Origin: a virus
Length of the DNA: 64,000 nt
Strand: one strand, 5' to 3'
Virus record (IMG/VR): IMGVR_UViG_3300037346_000220
Location: 47,268-111,267 of that record
The notes beneath the pieces are model-generated. The model saw only the letters and a program-made list of their open reading frames with translations. It was not told the DNA's origin and made no database searches. Each line of letters opens with the position of its first letter. Position 1 is the stretch's first letter. Position numbers and translations under genes: made by a program. Positions 13,341-22,045 of the stretch are shown here, piece after piece.

Positions 13341-16300
13341 ATGTCTCAACCATCGAATCTTTATGCAGAAAAGATATTTGCAGAACACCCCATAGCTCTC
13401 TGGGCCCTAGAAGAGCAGGTAGACTATCTATCATTAGTCTCTGATCCCCAAAGAGACTTCTCCCAATGGCAGCCAGTAAATTCTGAAGTCTTGTCACCAG
13501 ATAGTTCAGCCCTAGACTATCCAGCTCCTTACCCACTTTCACCCTTGGGTCTAATGTCGTTAACGACAAGCACCTCTGGGTTCACGTCCTTTGGCGCAGC
13601 GTCCCCCCTGGCATATCCAGTTATGGTTGATTCGTTTTCTTCTACGAAGGACACCTTCTGCATAGGCATTCATCTTCTAGCGGTCAGTCAAACAGTGCTC
13701 TCTATTTCAGTAGGGTACACTTATGTAGACTCAGAGACAGGCCTGCCCGTTACCAAGGCAACGTCCTTTCCAGTATCGTCAAACACTAACTGGTCTTTCA
13801 TATCAGAAACCTTTTCCGTTTCAGAAATAAACTCAGAGTCGTTCTACCCCTCAATCTCTGTAGTCTCGGCCCACCCAGAATCAATTACAGGTCCAATAAC
13901 TCACCTAGTCTATGTCAATGGTCTTACCGTAGGGCAAAACTCAGAAGAGTTCAACTACGGGTCATTAGGAATTTCTCCATCTGGTCAAGAAGAAAATATC
14001 TTTGGTGTAGAACCCAGCGACATCCTAGTTCCGTCCGATCAGTATGGGATAGTAGGGAGAAAAGCTTACTATGTCGTAAAAGGCGGAAACAATCTAGTCT
14101 CTCAGAACTCAGGGATGCCTCTTGTTTATGGCGCTCAGAATGCTACAGTCATGACAAATTCTCAGGGAACCCCCAACCTACTGATACCAGGATATGGGTT
14201 TATGAATGATTCAGGAAGAAACAAGGAGTACACTTTTGAAATGTGGTTTAGACCAAACTCTTTTGCAACATCTTCCACTAGAATTTTTGGACCAGTAGCC
14301 TCAAATGACGGGATCTACATAGATGGAGCATTCTTAAGGTTAAAGCTAGGAGGTTCTATAGCATCACACTATGTAGGCGATTCCTTCAGGCCTATGCTCG
14401 TAAACATTAAAACTCTAAAAGACTCAGCTTCCTTGCTTATTAACGGAGAGTCGGTAGCAACTATAACGTTTGATTCAGCCACCATTCCTCTACCAGCTCC
14501 TAAACTTGATGGAAAGAATCAAGACTTTTTAGCATTCTATACTTCAGACGCTGTTCCTCAGATTGATGTAGACTGCGTGGCCATCTACTCATACTCAGTT
14601 CCTTCCTTAGTAGCTAAAAGGCGAATGGCCTACGGCCAAGCTGTAGAGTTTCCAGAAAACGTAAACACGGCATACAGTGGGACAACGGCGTACTTCGATT
14701 ATAACTTTGCAGATTACACAAACAATTATTCATACCCAAATATCGGAAGATGGTATCAGGGAATTTCAGACAACCTTGTTTTTGACAATGATGTCCTCTC
14801 AACGCCAAGCTATGGGCTCCCACAGCTAGTTATGCAGGATGAGACAACTTATAAGAATTGGGTTTCTGAAAACTCTGATAATCAGGTGGTAGACGAAGAC
14901 CTGTTCTTCAGCTTTAGCTCACCTGGCTACCTGTACTTTGAAAAACTTAGAATGCTTACTCAAGATACCAGGGCTATCTATATGGTTTTTGAAACCTCAG
15001 GATACTCAGAGAACAAGCAGGTATTGCTTAGAGTTGAAGACAACTTGACAACCAACAACTTCGAGGTATCTGTTACTGGATCAGATGTGTCTTACACCCT
15101 AAACTACCAAGGGGTAGAGACTTCCCTATACACGGAGTCAGACCTGATAGCAAACACAAAAGCCTTTGCAGGGATAGACATAGACGGTTTGGCAAAGTAT
15201 TTCGGAAGAACCTTTACTGCATTCTTTGGTAACAAGTCACGCCTCAGTGTTTATGTTGGATCAGACAAAGACTTTGAGAGCCCATTCTCAGGAAAGATTT
15301 ACTCTATAAATTTCTGTACCAACAAAAACTTTCAGAAGGTCTCAGCCTTTTTCCAAGATCCAGAGATCATTAGCACAGACTTTGTTGCTGACGCAGGAGA
15401 TAACTACTTTGGCACTGACGCATCGACATGGTTCAGAACCTTTGACGGAGGCTTTGTAGATTCTTTTAGCCTAGATGGAGCAGCTAGCCACATAGCGAGT
15501 TATAGCCTAAGAGCTAAAAGCATTTTTGATAATTACTCTATAGACATCCTAGCAGATTCTTATTGGGAAGATTACATTCCCCTAAAGCATTTTGCACAGT
15601 ATGTCACCAACAGTGACTCAGGATCTTATTATGACTTGGATTTTTTGCAGTTTAACGTGGGATACCCAGCAATTAGAAAGTTCTTAGCTGGAAGTTTTGA
15701 TACGTCTAATAGCTCCGTAAAGAGTTATATAACTTTTCAGTACTTAGCTACAGGAGCGACAGCGCAACCAGGATACTTTACAGAGACCATGAGCGCACCA
15801 CAGAGCGGTATTGTAGAGCCTGGAGATAACTGGATGACAACAAGGTACGAGGTTGTCAATGGTTCGATCATCTACCTTCCAAAGAACATAGACTTTTTAG
15901 ACATAGCTTTGGTGACAAGCTTAGAGATAGTTTCCCAGGGCATCAGTTTAGATAAGATAAAGATAAAAAGCCTAGAGTATGCATCTCAGGCTTTTAATGG
16001 AGACACCTCAAACCCTATTGGTACTCGGTTTGGTCTCCCTGTGTTTCCCTACAGAAAATACAACCTTTACTACGACTATAAGACTAGGAACCCATACAAG
16101 ATATACAAGAGGGGCTCTCCTTATCTTTACTTGACGTCAGACAGCGGAATCAAAAAGGTGGGAGAGCAAGAGAGGGTCACAGACAGAGGGCTTTCAATAC
16201 CAGTTAACTTAAACCTATCAGAAAAGTATAGGGTGGTATCTATGCAAATGGCAATGAGGTTTGACGAAGAATCTTTCCCCGACAAGGTCAGAGTATTTGA

Positions 16301-16877
16301 GGTTGAAGCAAAGAACTCATATATTAAGTTTTACTTAGCCAAGGTTGGAACTTCAGGAAAGAGGGCAAAGCTGTATGCCGTCAATGCAGCAACAGGCGCA
16401 GTAAACGACGGTGTCGCTTTTTATCTTAATGGAAAGCTTGTCCGTCAACCTGTGATCAATCTAGACCAATGGAACATGCTAGGAGTAACATTCTCGACAG
16501 TTCTCAATTTTGACTCATACTCTGGGGGTATCAGAATTACTGGTCCTCTAATGGTTAATAATGTTTCGCAGTATCAGTCTACAAACCTACAGGAAATTCA
16601 GGAGCAAGACTTTAGGCAATGGTCTGAGGTCGCCACTAACCCAGCAGACATATCAGGACTTGGCTGGAAGTTCTGGAGCAATACATATATTTGGAATGGG
16701 GTTCTAGTAAAGTCCTCTACAAATATCTATGGAATAACTCCTGACGATATATATAGGACTTACATAGGGACAAATAAGATAATCGTTGACGACAATCAAT
16801 CAATATCTATAGGAAATTACGAGTATTCAGCTTATGCTGACATCAAGTGGACCACATCTGTTGCCACTCCCGTATAA
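13341..16877 (+). CDS. Giant lectin-like virion protein (LamG-type domain)
   Basis: 1178 residues. The N-terminus 'LYAEKIFAEHPIALWALEEQVDYLSL' is followed by a beta-rich domain (~60-190). A clear concanavalin/LamG-like domain lies at ~297-413, with 'YTFEMWFRPNSF', 'GIYIDGAFLRLKLGG', 'ASLLINGESVATI' and 'VDCVAIYSYSVP'. Two further sandwich-like regions are at ~515-690 and ~960-1090 ('DGVAFYLNGKLVRQP', 'WNMLGVTFST'). There is no signal peptide, coiled coil or catalytic motif. It starts a transcript at its own leaderless promoter, just before the head genes. It is probably a minor tail or fibre protein that binds surface glycans. The lectin-like fold is clear; the ligand is unknown. Confidence 0.65.
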   Translation: MSQPSNLYAEKIFAEHPIALWALEEQVDYLSLVSDPQRDFSQWQPVNSEVLSPDSSALDYPAPYPLSPLGLMSLTTSTSGFTSFGAASPLAYPVMVDSFSSTKDTFCIGIHLLAVSQTVLSISVGYTYVDSETGLPVTKATSFPVSSNTNWSFISETFSVSEINSESFYPSISVVSAHPESITGPITHLVYVNGLTVGQNSEEFNYGSLGISPSGQEENIFGVEPSDILVPSDQYGIVGRKAYYVVKGGNNLVSQNSGMPLVYGAQNATVMTNSQGTPNLLIPGYGFMNDSGRNKEYTFEMWFRPNSFATSSTRIFGPVASNDGIYIDGAFLRLKLGGSIASHYVGDSFRPMLVNIKTLKDSASLLINGESVATITFDSATIPLPAPKLDGKNQDFLAFYTSDAVPQIDVDCVAIYSYSVPSLVAKRRMAYGQAVEFPENVNTAYSGTTAYFDYNFADYTNNYSYPNIGRWYQGISDNLVFDNDVLSTPSYGLPQLVMQDETTYKNWVSENSDNQVVDEDLFFSFSSPGYLYFEKLRMLTQDTRAIYMVFETSGYSENKQVLLRVEDNLTTNNFEVSVTGSDVSYTLNYQGVETSLYTESDLIANTKAFAGIDIDGLAKYFGRTFTAFFGNKSRLSVYVGSDKDFESPFSGKIYSINFCTNKNFQKVSAFFQDPEIISTDFVADAGDNYFGTDASTWFRTFDGGFVDSFSLDGAASHIASYSLRAKSIFDNYSIDILADSYWEDYIPLKHFAQYVTNSDSGSYYDLDFLQFNVGYPAIRKFLAGSFDTSNSSVKSYITFQYLATGATAQPGYFTETMSAPQSGIVEPGDNWMTTRYEVVNGSIIYLPKNIDFLDIALVTSLEIVSQGISLDKIKIKSLEYASQAFNGDTSNPIGTRFGLPVFPYRKYNLYYDYKTRNPYKIYKRGSPYLYLTSDSGIKKVGEQERVTDRGLSIPVNLNLSEKYRVVSMQMAMRFDEESFPDKVRVFEVEAKNSYIKFYLAKVGTSGKRAKLYAVNAATGAVNDGVAFYLNGKLVRQPVINLDQWNMLGVTFSTVLNFDSYSGGIRITGPLMVNNVSQYQSTNLQEIQEQDFRQWSEVATNPADISGLGWKFWSNTYIWNGVLVKSSTNIYGITPDDIYRTYIGTNKIIVDDNQSISIGNYEYSAYADIKWTTSVATPV

Positions 16878-16879
16878 TG

Positions 16880-16888
16880 TGGTATACT
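16880..16888 (+). promoter_or_regulatory. Extended -10 promoter, leaderless
   Basis: TGG-TATACT (-10 at 16883-16888), 7 nt before the ATG at 16896. This supports that ATG over the TTG two codons upstream. Confidence 0.6.
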
Positions 16889-16895
16889 ATTGTAC

Positions 16896-17264
16896 ATGGA
16901 AGAGAATAATAACGGGCAAATTGGTAAATCAAAGATTACAGTCTTAAACAAGGACTACCCCTGGGGTATTTATTTTTGGAAGAAAGCAAACGGGAAGCCT
17001 TATACAGACGGCCACGGAAGTGTTTTAAACATTCCTTCACACAAAGGTGACGTTCTTCAGCTTCAGAAGCTAACAAACGAAGCGACAGCCCTAGGCCATG
17101 GTGATGGATCTTACGAGTTTATAGCAGGTGCTGGCCGAGTTTCAGAAGAAGAGTATTCTGAGCAGGTAGATCGAATGAAGCAAGGACTCCTTCCAAACCT
17201 TAATGACTTAGGAGCTGTCCAAGCAGCCAAAGACACCATATCTCTTTATGGAGATGAGGAATAA
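16896..17264 (+). CDS. Conserved pre-portal protein, unknown
   Basis: 122 residues, acidic. 'KITVLNKDYPWGIYFWKKANGKPYTDGHGSVLNIPSHKGD' in the first half is hydrophobic and aromatic; the second half is helical ('SEEEYSEQVDRMKQGLLPN'). It overlaps the portal ATG by one base (TAATG), so the two are coupled. A small gene directly before the portal is common in actinophages, but no function is established for this one. It could be a head-assembly factor or the last relic of a packaging gene; no terminase motif is present. Confidence 0.55.
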   Translation: MEENNNGQIGKSKITVLNKDYPWGIYFWKKANGKPYTDGHGSVLNIPSHKGDVLQLQKLTNEATALGHGDGSYEFIAGAGRVSEEEYSEQVDRMKQGLLPNLNDLGAVQAAKDTISLYGDEE

Positions 17265-18865
17265 TGACTGACTACGAAGTTCCATTTATTCAGGCAAACT
17301 TAGATCAAGAACAAAAGTCCGAAGACTTATTTAAAAAGCAAGACCCGTTTAACAAAAGCTGGGACATGCTTAAGGGCTTGGTCAACATCGAGCCAAATTT
17401 TAAGCGTAGAACTAGCAGAATCTCCAAAATTGCACCACCTACAGACAACTATCTCGCAACAGCAAGAGCAATTCCTACAGGTGAAGGCGCAGCCTCAAAA
17501 GAGATTAATCCTGGAAGTGTATACAATAATGGCTACGGACTCTTTGACGTAATCACACCACCATGGAATCTTTACGAGCTAGCGAACTACTATGATACCT
17601 CGTTTGCGAACCACGCAGCTATTGACGCAAAGGTCGAAAACATTGTGGGCCTGGGTTATGATTTTGAGACAAACCAGAGAACAATGCTGAAGCTTGAGAT
17701 GAACAACGACAAAGAGGCCACAGCAAGAGCTAGGAAGAGAATTCAGAGAGTAAAGGTTGAGCTTAGAGATTGGCTAGAGAACCTAAACGATCAAGACTCA
17801 ATGACTCACACACTCATGAAGTTCTATACAGATGTGCAAGCAACTGGAAATGGCTACCTAGAAGTAGGTCGTAAAACAAACGGAGACATTGGTTATGTGG
17901 GACACATCCCAGCTACGACCATGAGAGTACGTAGACTCCGTGATGGTTACGTACAGATTATTGGTCAAAAGATTGTGTACTTCAGAAACTTTGGGGCAAA
18001 GAACAAGAACCCTATAACCACTGACCCAAGGCCCAATGAAATTCTTCATTACAAAGAGTACTCGCCTCTTAATACGTTTTACGGTATTCCAGACATAATG
18101 TCTGCCATATCTTCCTTACACGGAGATCAACTTGCAAGTCAGTACAACATTGATTACTTTGCTAACAAAGCAACTCCAAGATACATTGTTACTCTTAAGG
18201 GTGCAAAGCTTTCAAGCGATGCCGAAGATAAGCTATTCAGATTCTTACAGACTAGCCTAAAAGGTCAGTCCCACAGAACACTGTACATTCCTCTACCAGG
18301 AGATACAGAGAATAGCAAGGTAGAGTTTAAAATGGAACCCATAGAGAACGGTGTCCAGGAAGCCTCATTCAATGAGTACCGAATGCGAAATCGTGACGAT
18401 ATCCTTGTAGCCCACCAGGTACCTCTTTCTAAGATTGGAGGAGGAGACGGAGCAAGCATTGCAGCAGCTCTCGCTCAAGACCGTACGTTTAAAGAGCAGG
18501 TAGCCAGACCAGCACAGACAAATCTAGAAAAAATGCTCAACAGGATTGTTCGTGAAAAGACAGACATCTTAGAATTAGCTTTTAACGAACTAACTCTGAC
18601 GGATGAAATTGCTCAGTCACAGATTCTAGAGACATATGTAAAGACTCAGGTCATGACTCCTAACGAAGCAAGAGAGGCCTTAGGATTGCCACAACGACCA
18701 GATGGAGATAAAATGTTTGACTTATCTCCTCGCCAAGCAACCGACGCAAGAGCCAACCTTGCACAAAACCGTGAAAGAGATAGTGAAAGATCTAATAACC
18801 AGGCAGATTCATCTGGTACAATAGATGGTAGGAATGCACAAGGAGAGGGTAGGGCCAGTAACTAG
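17264..18865 (+). CDS. Portal protein
   Basis: 533 residues, usual length for the HK97/PBSX portal family. Recognisable segments: 'TPPWNLYELANYYDTSFANHAAIDAKVENIVGLGYDF' (~100-136), 'YLEVGRKTNGDIGYVGHIPATTMR' (~200-223), 'EILHYKEYSPLNTFYGIPDIMSAI' (~258-281), 'DYFANKATPRYIVTLKG' (~297-313) and a Gln/Asn-rich disordered tail. The portal forms the dodecameric channel at one capsid vertex through which DNA enters and leaves. It is followed by the protease/scaffold and capsid genes, in standard order. Terminase is not adjacent; it lies 36 kb downstream. Confidence 0.9.
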   Translation: MTDYEVPFIQANLDQEQKSEDLFKKQDPFNKSWDMLKGLVNIEPNFKRRTSRISKIAPPTDNYLATARAIPTGEGAASKEINPGSVYNNGYGLFDVITPPWNLYELANYYDTSFANHAAIDAKVENIVGLGYDFETNQRTMLKLEMNNDKEATARARKRIQRVKVELRDWLENLNDQDSMTHTLMKFYTDVQATGNGYLEVGRKTNGDIGYVGHIPATTMRVRRLRDGYVQIIGQKIVYFRNFGAKNKNPITTDPRPNEILHYKEYSPLNTFYGIPDIMSAISSLHGDQLASQYNIDYFANKATPRYIVTLKGAKLSSDAEDKLFRFLQTSLKGQSHRTLYIPLPGDTENSKVEFKMEPIENGVQEASFNEYRMRNRDDILVAHQVPLSKIGGGDGASIAAALAQDRTFKEQVARPAQTNLEKMLNRIVREKTDILELAFNELTLTDEIAQSQILETYVKTQVMTPNEAREALGLPQRPDGDKMFDLSPRQATDARANLAQNRERDSERSNNQADSSGTIDGRNAQGEGRASN

Positions 18866-18905
18866 TTTTTGCTAATATTACAAAAACGTAACAATTTAGC
18901 AAAAA
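18866..18905. repeat. Inverted repeat between portal and protease genes
   Basis: TTTTTGCTAA at 18866-18875 and TTAGCAAAAA at 18896-18905 are perfect 10-bp arms. An inner TTAC/GTAA pair lies inside the loop. The right arm ends 5 bp before the TATAAT at 18911. There is no U-run on the 3' side on either strand, so it is an operator candidate or RNA hairpin rather than a terminator. Confidence 0.6.
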
Positions 18906-18910
18906 GGGTC

Positions 18911-18916
18911 TATAAT
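18911..18916 (+). promoter_or_regulatory. -10 promoter of the capsid operon
   Basis: TATAAT 8 nt before the ATG at 18925; the leader is 0-2 nt. It lies immediately downstream of the 40-bp inverted repeat and probably drives protease, scaffold and capsid genes up to the terminator at 21466. Confidence 0.55.
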
Positions 18917-18924
18917 ATAGTAGT

Positions 18925-20292
18925 ATGACTATTTTAAAAGCACAGTGGGATTCAGACGGCGATAAGCTGCGACTTTCAATGCCCTTTTCCAAGGTTGATA
19001 AAGAGCGTAGAATTGTGTCTGGGTTTGCCACTTTAGACAACGTAGACAAGCAAGATGACATAGTCACTGCCGATGCCAGCCTCGACGCATTTAAAAGATT
19101 TCGTGGGAATATTAGAGAGATGCACCAGCCACTAGCAGTTGGCAAGATGGTAGCTTTTAAAGAAGACAAATACTTTGACCCAGAAAGCAACAAGTTCTTT
19201 TCTGGAGTTTACGTTTCTGCTTACGTATCTAAGGGTGCACAAGACACTTGGGAAAAGGTTCTAGACGGAACCCTTTCTGGTTTTTCCATTGGTGGGAGAA
19301 TGAACAAGTGGGACGACGCTTATGATGCAAAGATGGACAAGCCTATTCGTATTATTAAAGAGTACGACTTAGTAGAGCTCTCCTTGGTAGATACCCCAGC
19401 AAACCAGTTTGCAAACATTCTGTCCGTTGAAAAAGTAGACGGAGCTGACGTTCTTAAAGGCGATTTTGTAGACATCGAGATAGAAAATGTCTTCTACGAT
19501 GAAGAGTCTGGACTCGTTGTTCTCTCAACAGAAGAGACAGCTCAAACCCCTATTGATGGTTCTGAAATGAAGAACATAGGTTTCGTTGAAAAGAATGATA
19601 ACGAAAAAACAGAAATGATGAAGTTCTTAGTTGATAGTGCTAAAGGCATTAATCTTTCTAAGATGACAAAGGAGGTAAGTCCTATGACTGACAAAATGAA
19701 TGAGGTAGCAGAAGCTGCCGTAACAAAGTCAGATGAGGTCGCTCCAGAGGCAGATGCCCTAGTAGAAGCAGTAGCTACAGAAGATGTAGCAAAAGCAGAC
19801 ACACCAGAGGTTGCAAAGACAGAGAACATGGAAGAAGACGAAGAAAAGTCTTACTCAGATGATGAGGAAGAAAAGAAGAAGTCTGAAACTATGGATGAGG
19901 AAGAAGAAGAAATCAAGACTGCAAAGTCAGATTCTCCAGAAGCCACTGTTGAAGTAACTGAAGAGGTATCAAAATCAGATGATGTATCAAGTGGGATAGC
20001 AGAGCTAACTTCTACAGTTACATCAGCCTTTAGCGATCTGACAGCAGTCGTAAAATCTCTAAATGAGGAGATTGCTGATCTGAAGAAATCACTAGGCCTA
20101 GCAACTGCAAAACTTGAGGATGCAGAAGTTGGTTTTAATGAGCTTGGGAAGAGGGTAGACGCAGTTGAGTCTGACACCGCTTTCCGCAAATCTGGCGATC
20201 TCGGCGAGATTGTACAGGAAACTCAGATGGAAAAATCTGAGCAATCCCTATGGGGCGGTCGTTTCCTCAAAACTGCCGATTTATTTAAATGA
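18925..20292 (+). CDS. Prohead protease (XkdF-like) fused to scaffold
   Basis: 455 residues. Residues ~1-170 are a phage serine protease of the XkdF/S78-like type: 'RRIVSGFATLDNVDKQDDIV', a His in 'REMHQPLAVGKM' (~73), 'SGFSIGGRM' with the likely nucleophile Ser (~118), and 'YDLVELSLVDTPAN'. Residues ~254-455 are scaffold-like: very acidic ('EEDEEKSYSDDEEEKKK') and then a coiled coil ('LTAVVKSLNEEIADLKKSLG'). The protease matures the head and removes the scaffold. A strong internal ribosome site allows the scaffold part to be made alone (see the nested entry). The capsid gene follows in the same unit. Confidence 0.8.
   Translation: MTILKAQWDSDGDKLRLSMPFSKVDKERRIVSGFATLDNVDKQDDIVTADASLDAFKRFRGNIREMHQPLAVGKMVAFKEDKYFDPESNKFFSGVYVSAYVSKGAQDTWEKVLDGTLSGFSIGGRMNKWDDAYDAKMDKPIRIIKEYDLVELSLVDTPANQFANILSVEKVDGADVLKGDFVDIEIENVFYDEESGLVVLSTEETAQTPIDGSEMKNIGFVEKNDNEKTEMMKFLVDSAKGINLSKMTKEVSPMTDKMNEVAEAAVTKSDEVAPEADALVEAVATEDVAKADTPEVAKTENMEEDEEKSYSDDEEEKKKSETMDEEEEEIKTAKSDSPEATVEVTEEVSKSDDVSSGIAELTSTVTSAFSDLTAVVKSLNEEIADLKKSLGLATAKLEDAEVGFNELGKRVDAVESDTAFRKSGDLGEIVQETQMEKSEQSLWGGRFLKTADLFK
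19668..19676 (+). promoter_or_regulatory. Internal ribosome binding site for nested scaffold
   Basis: AAAGGAGGT lies inside the protease frame, followed after 8 nt by the in-frame ATG at 19684. It is one of the best Shine-Dalgarno matches in the window. Confidence 0.7.
19684..20292 (+). CDS. Nested scaffold protein (internal in-frame start)
   Basis: 202 residues, identical to the C-terminal part of the protease product, starting at its Met254. The frame is the same (253 codons after the outer start). The product holds the acidic Glu/Asp/Lys stretch, the coiled coil and the C-terminal 'LWGGRFLKTADLF' segment, with no protease residues. Lambda Nu3, nested in the protease gene C, is the established precedent: the shorter product is the abundant scaffold and the longer one brings in a few protease copies. 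The internal AAAGGAGGT supports separate initiation, but expression has not been shown here. Confidence 0.65.
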   Translation: MTDKMNEVAEAAVTKSDEVAPEADALVEAVATEDVAKADTPEVAKTENMEEDEEKSYSDDEEEKKKSETMDEEEEEIKTAKSDSPEATVEVTEEVSKSDDVSSGIAELTSTVTSAFSDLTAVVKSLNEEIADLKKSLGLATAKLEDAEVGFNELGKRVDAVESDTAFRKSGDLGEIVQETQMEKSEQSLWGGRFLKTADLFK

Positions 20293-20324
20293 ATAAACTA
20301 AACAATCACTTAGGAGGTGACAAT

Positions 20325-21446
20325 ATGTCGGAAGAAATTATCAAGAACAACCCAGACACAGCTGGCGACGACTCAGGACTATATAACGGAGAAGGTGCTT
20401 TTGCTTCTGGAGGTATTGGTGGAGTAACTACTCCTGGAGCTTCAACTCTAGGAAATATTCCAACTGCAAACATGGGAGTAACAAGCGGTGGTAATGCCGT
20501 CAACCCTTCTGGTGATGCTGGTAGTGGTATCCTACGCCCTGAACAGGCACGTCGTTTTATTGACTACGTATGGGATGCAACAGTTCTCGCCAAGGATGGT
20601 CGTCGTGTTACAATGCGAGCGAACACCATGGAGCTAGAAAAGGTTAATGTTGGAGAGCGTGTTATCCGTGCAGCAGCACAGGCAACTGGCGACTACAACA
20701 ACACAGGCGCTACCTTTACAAAGGTAGAGCTAACCACAAAGAAGATTCGTTTGGACTGGGAAGTCTCTGCTGAATCACTAGAGGATGGAGTCGAGGGCGC
20801 AGCCCTAGAGGATCACCTAGTACGTCTAATGACAGGTGCTTTTGCAAATGACATCGAGGACCTAGCCATCAACGGCGACGGTACTACTGGTGACTTCTTG
20901 TCAATCATGGACGGGTTCGTAAACAGGTCTAAGACTGGTGGAGCACACGAGTCAATAGTTACTGTAGAGAACAACTCATGGACCCCAGAGGTCATGCAGA
21001 ACCTTATCCTGGCTATGCCACGTAAGTACCGTGCTATCAAGAACAACCTAAAGTTCTATGCAGGTACAGACGCATTCCAGGGTATCGTTAAGAACAACGG
21101 AACACTTGCAGACGCTATTGCTGAGGCCTTCGGATCTCACCCAGGCGCTGCTGGTACTCCATCGGGACGTGACCGTTACCTAGACGGCGCAGACCAGACA
21201 TTCGGTGGAGCTCGCTCTACCCGTGTTCTTGGTGTGCAGGTACAAGAAGTACCTTACTACCCAGCTGGCTTCGTTGATCTAACCTTCCCACAGAACCGTG
21301 TTTGGGGTTTCCAGAGAGACATCACTGTAAACCGTGAGTACAAGGCTAAGAAGGACACCATTGAGTACACCGTATTCGTACGTTTCGGTATTCAGTGGGA
21401 AGAAGAGGACGCAATTGCTTGGGCTGACGCTGCAGCAGATGCATAA
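20325..21446 (+). CDS. Major capsid protein (HK97 fold)
   Basis: 373 residues from the ATG that follows TAGGAGGTG by 6 nt; an in-frame ATG 36 bases earlier has no such site. Residues ~1-70 are Gly/Asn/Ser-rich and flexible. The folded part begins at 'ILRPEQARRFIDYVWDATVLAKDGRRVTMRANTMELEKVNVGERV', a familiar opening of actinophage and myophage-like capsid proteins, with 'LEDHLVRLMTGAFANDIEDLAINGDGTTGDF' as the spine-helix region. Arginine codons are mostly CGN, unlike neighbouring connector genes, which fits high expression. A strong terminator follows. It forms the icosahedral shell. Confidence 0.9.
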   Translation: MSEEIIKNNPDTAGDDSGLYNGEGAFASGGIGGVTTPGASTLGNIPTANMGVTSGGNAVNPSGDAGSGILRPEQARRFIDYVWDATVLAKDGRRVTMRANTMELEKVNVGERVIRAAAQATGDYNNTGATFTKVELTTKKIRLDWEVSAESLEDGVEGAALEDHLVRLMTGAFANDIEDLAINGDGTTGDFLSIMDGFVNRSKTGGAHESIVTVENNSWTPEVMQNLILAMPRKYRAIKNNLKFYAGTDAFQGIVKNNGTLADAIAEAFGSHPGAAGTPSGRDRYLDGADQTFGGARSTRVLGVQVQEVPYYPAGFVDLTFPQNRVWGFQRDITVNREYKAKKDTIEYTVFVRFGIQWEEEDAIAWADAAADA

Positions 21447-21465
21447 TCTATAACTAAATAACCTT

Positions 21466-21507
21466 AAGGGGGGCTGGGGCATCTCGCCCTGGCCCTCTTT
21501 TTTTACT
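21466..21507 (+). terminator. Rho-independent terminator after capsid gene
   Basis: A G-rich arm AGGGGGGCTGGGGC pairs with GCCCTGGCCCTCT (one bulge) around a 5-nt loop, followed by a run of T. It ends the capsid transcript. Confidence 0.85.
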
Positions 21508-21515
21508 TAATTCAG

Positions 21516-21524
21516 TGATATAAT
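21516..21524 (+). promoter_or_regulatory. Extended -10 promoter with leader
   Basis: TGA-TATAAT (-10 at 21519-21524), expected start near 21531. AAGGAG lies 6 nt before the ATG at 21553. It restarts transcription after the capsid terminator. Confidence 0.65.
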
Positions 21525-21552
21525 TATCATATAGAAAGCAAAGGAGAATCAA

Positions 21553-22041
21553 ATGTCAGATTTCAAAGAACACGCCCGTGACGGCGACGGAGACGGTCTA
21601 GTTCAGGACGGTACAGAATGGGAACGTCCAGTGGCAGAAGAGGCAGAAGAGGCTCAAAAAGAGTCAGAAGCTGAACTGTTCGCAGAAGAGCTAGGAATTG
21701 AGGCTTCTGTTTCAGAAGCTGTAGAGGAAGAGTCAGTAATCAGTACTCCTACTTATAAGTCAGATAAGGGCTCAAAAAAGAAAGCTATGACTTCAGTAGC
21801 TGACGGAGTAATTGGAACCGACGTTCCGTCAAAGCCAAAAGCCAAGGTTACCAACCAGGTAAAGAACATTACAGACAAGACAGTAGCTATCTACTCTGGT
21901 CGTAATGTCCGCTGGGAAGGTGTTGGAAAGATCAACAAGGGTTACAACATCTTAGACCCTGAGACTGCAGATCTATGGATCGGTAAGCTGTCTCACGTTA
22001 GACTTGCTACTCCAGAAGAGGTTTCTAGGGAACTAGGCTAA
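21553..22041 (+). CDS. Head decoration / connector-region protein (tentative)
   Basis: 162 residues. The N-terminus 'ARDGDGDGLVQDGTEWERPV' has the spacing of a Ca-binding D-x-D-x-D-G loop and is familiar from proteins encoded next to actinophage capsid genes. The middle is acidic and disordered. The last ~55 residues 'KTVAIYSGRNVRWEGVGKINKGYNIL' to 'VRLATPEEVSRELG' form a compact domain found in various phage structural proteins. It lies right after the capsid gene, the usual place of a decoration or head-stabilising protein. That function is inferred from position and composition. Confidence 0.5.
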   Translation: MSDFKEHARDGDGDGLVQDGTEWERPVAEEAEEAQKESEAELFAEELGIEASVSEAVEEESVISTPTYKSDKGSKKKAMTSVADGVIGTDVPSKPKAKVTNQVKNITDKTVAIYSGRNVRWEGVGKINKGYNILDPETADLWIGKLSHVRLATPEEVSRELG

Positions 22042-22045
22042 CCTC

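Noticed and set aside
18866-18905. Rho-independent terminator after the portal gene
   Set aside because: The palindrome has T on its 5' side and A on its 3' side on both strands, so no U-tract follows the stem.
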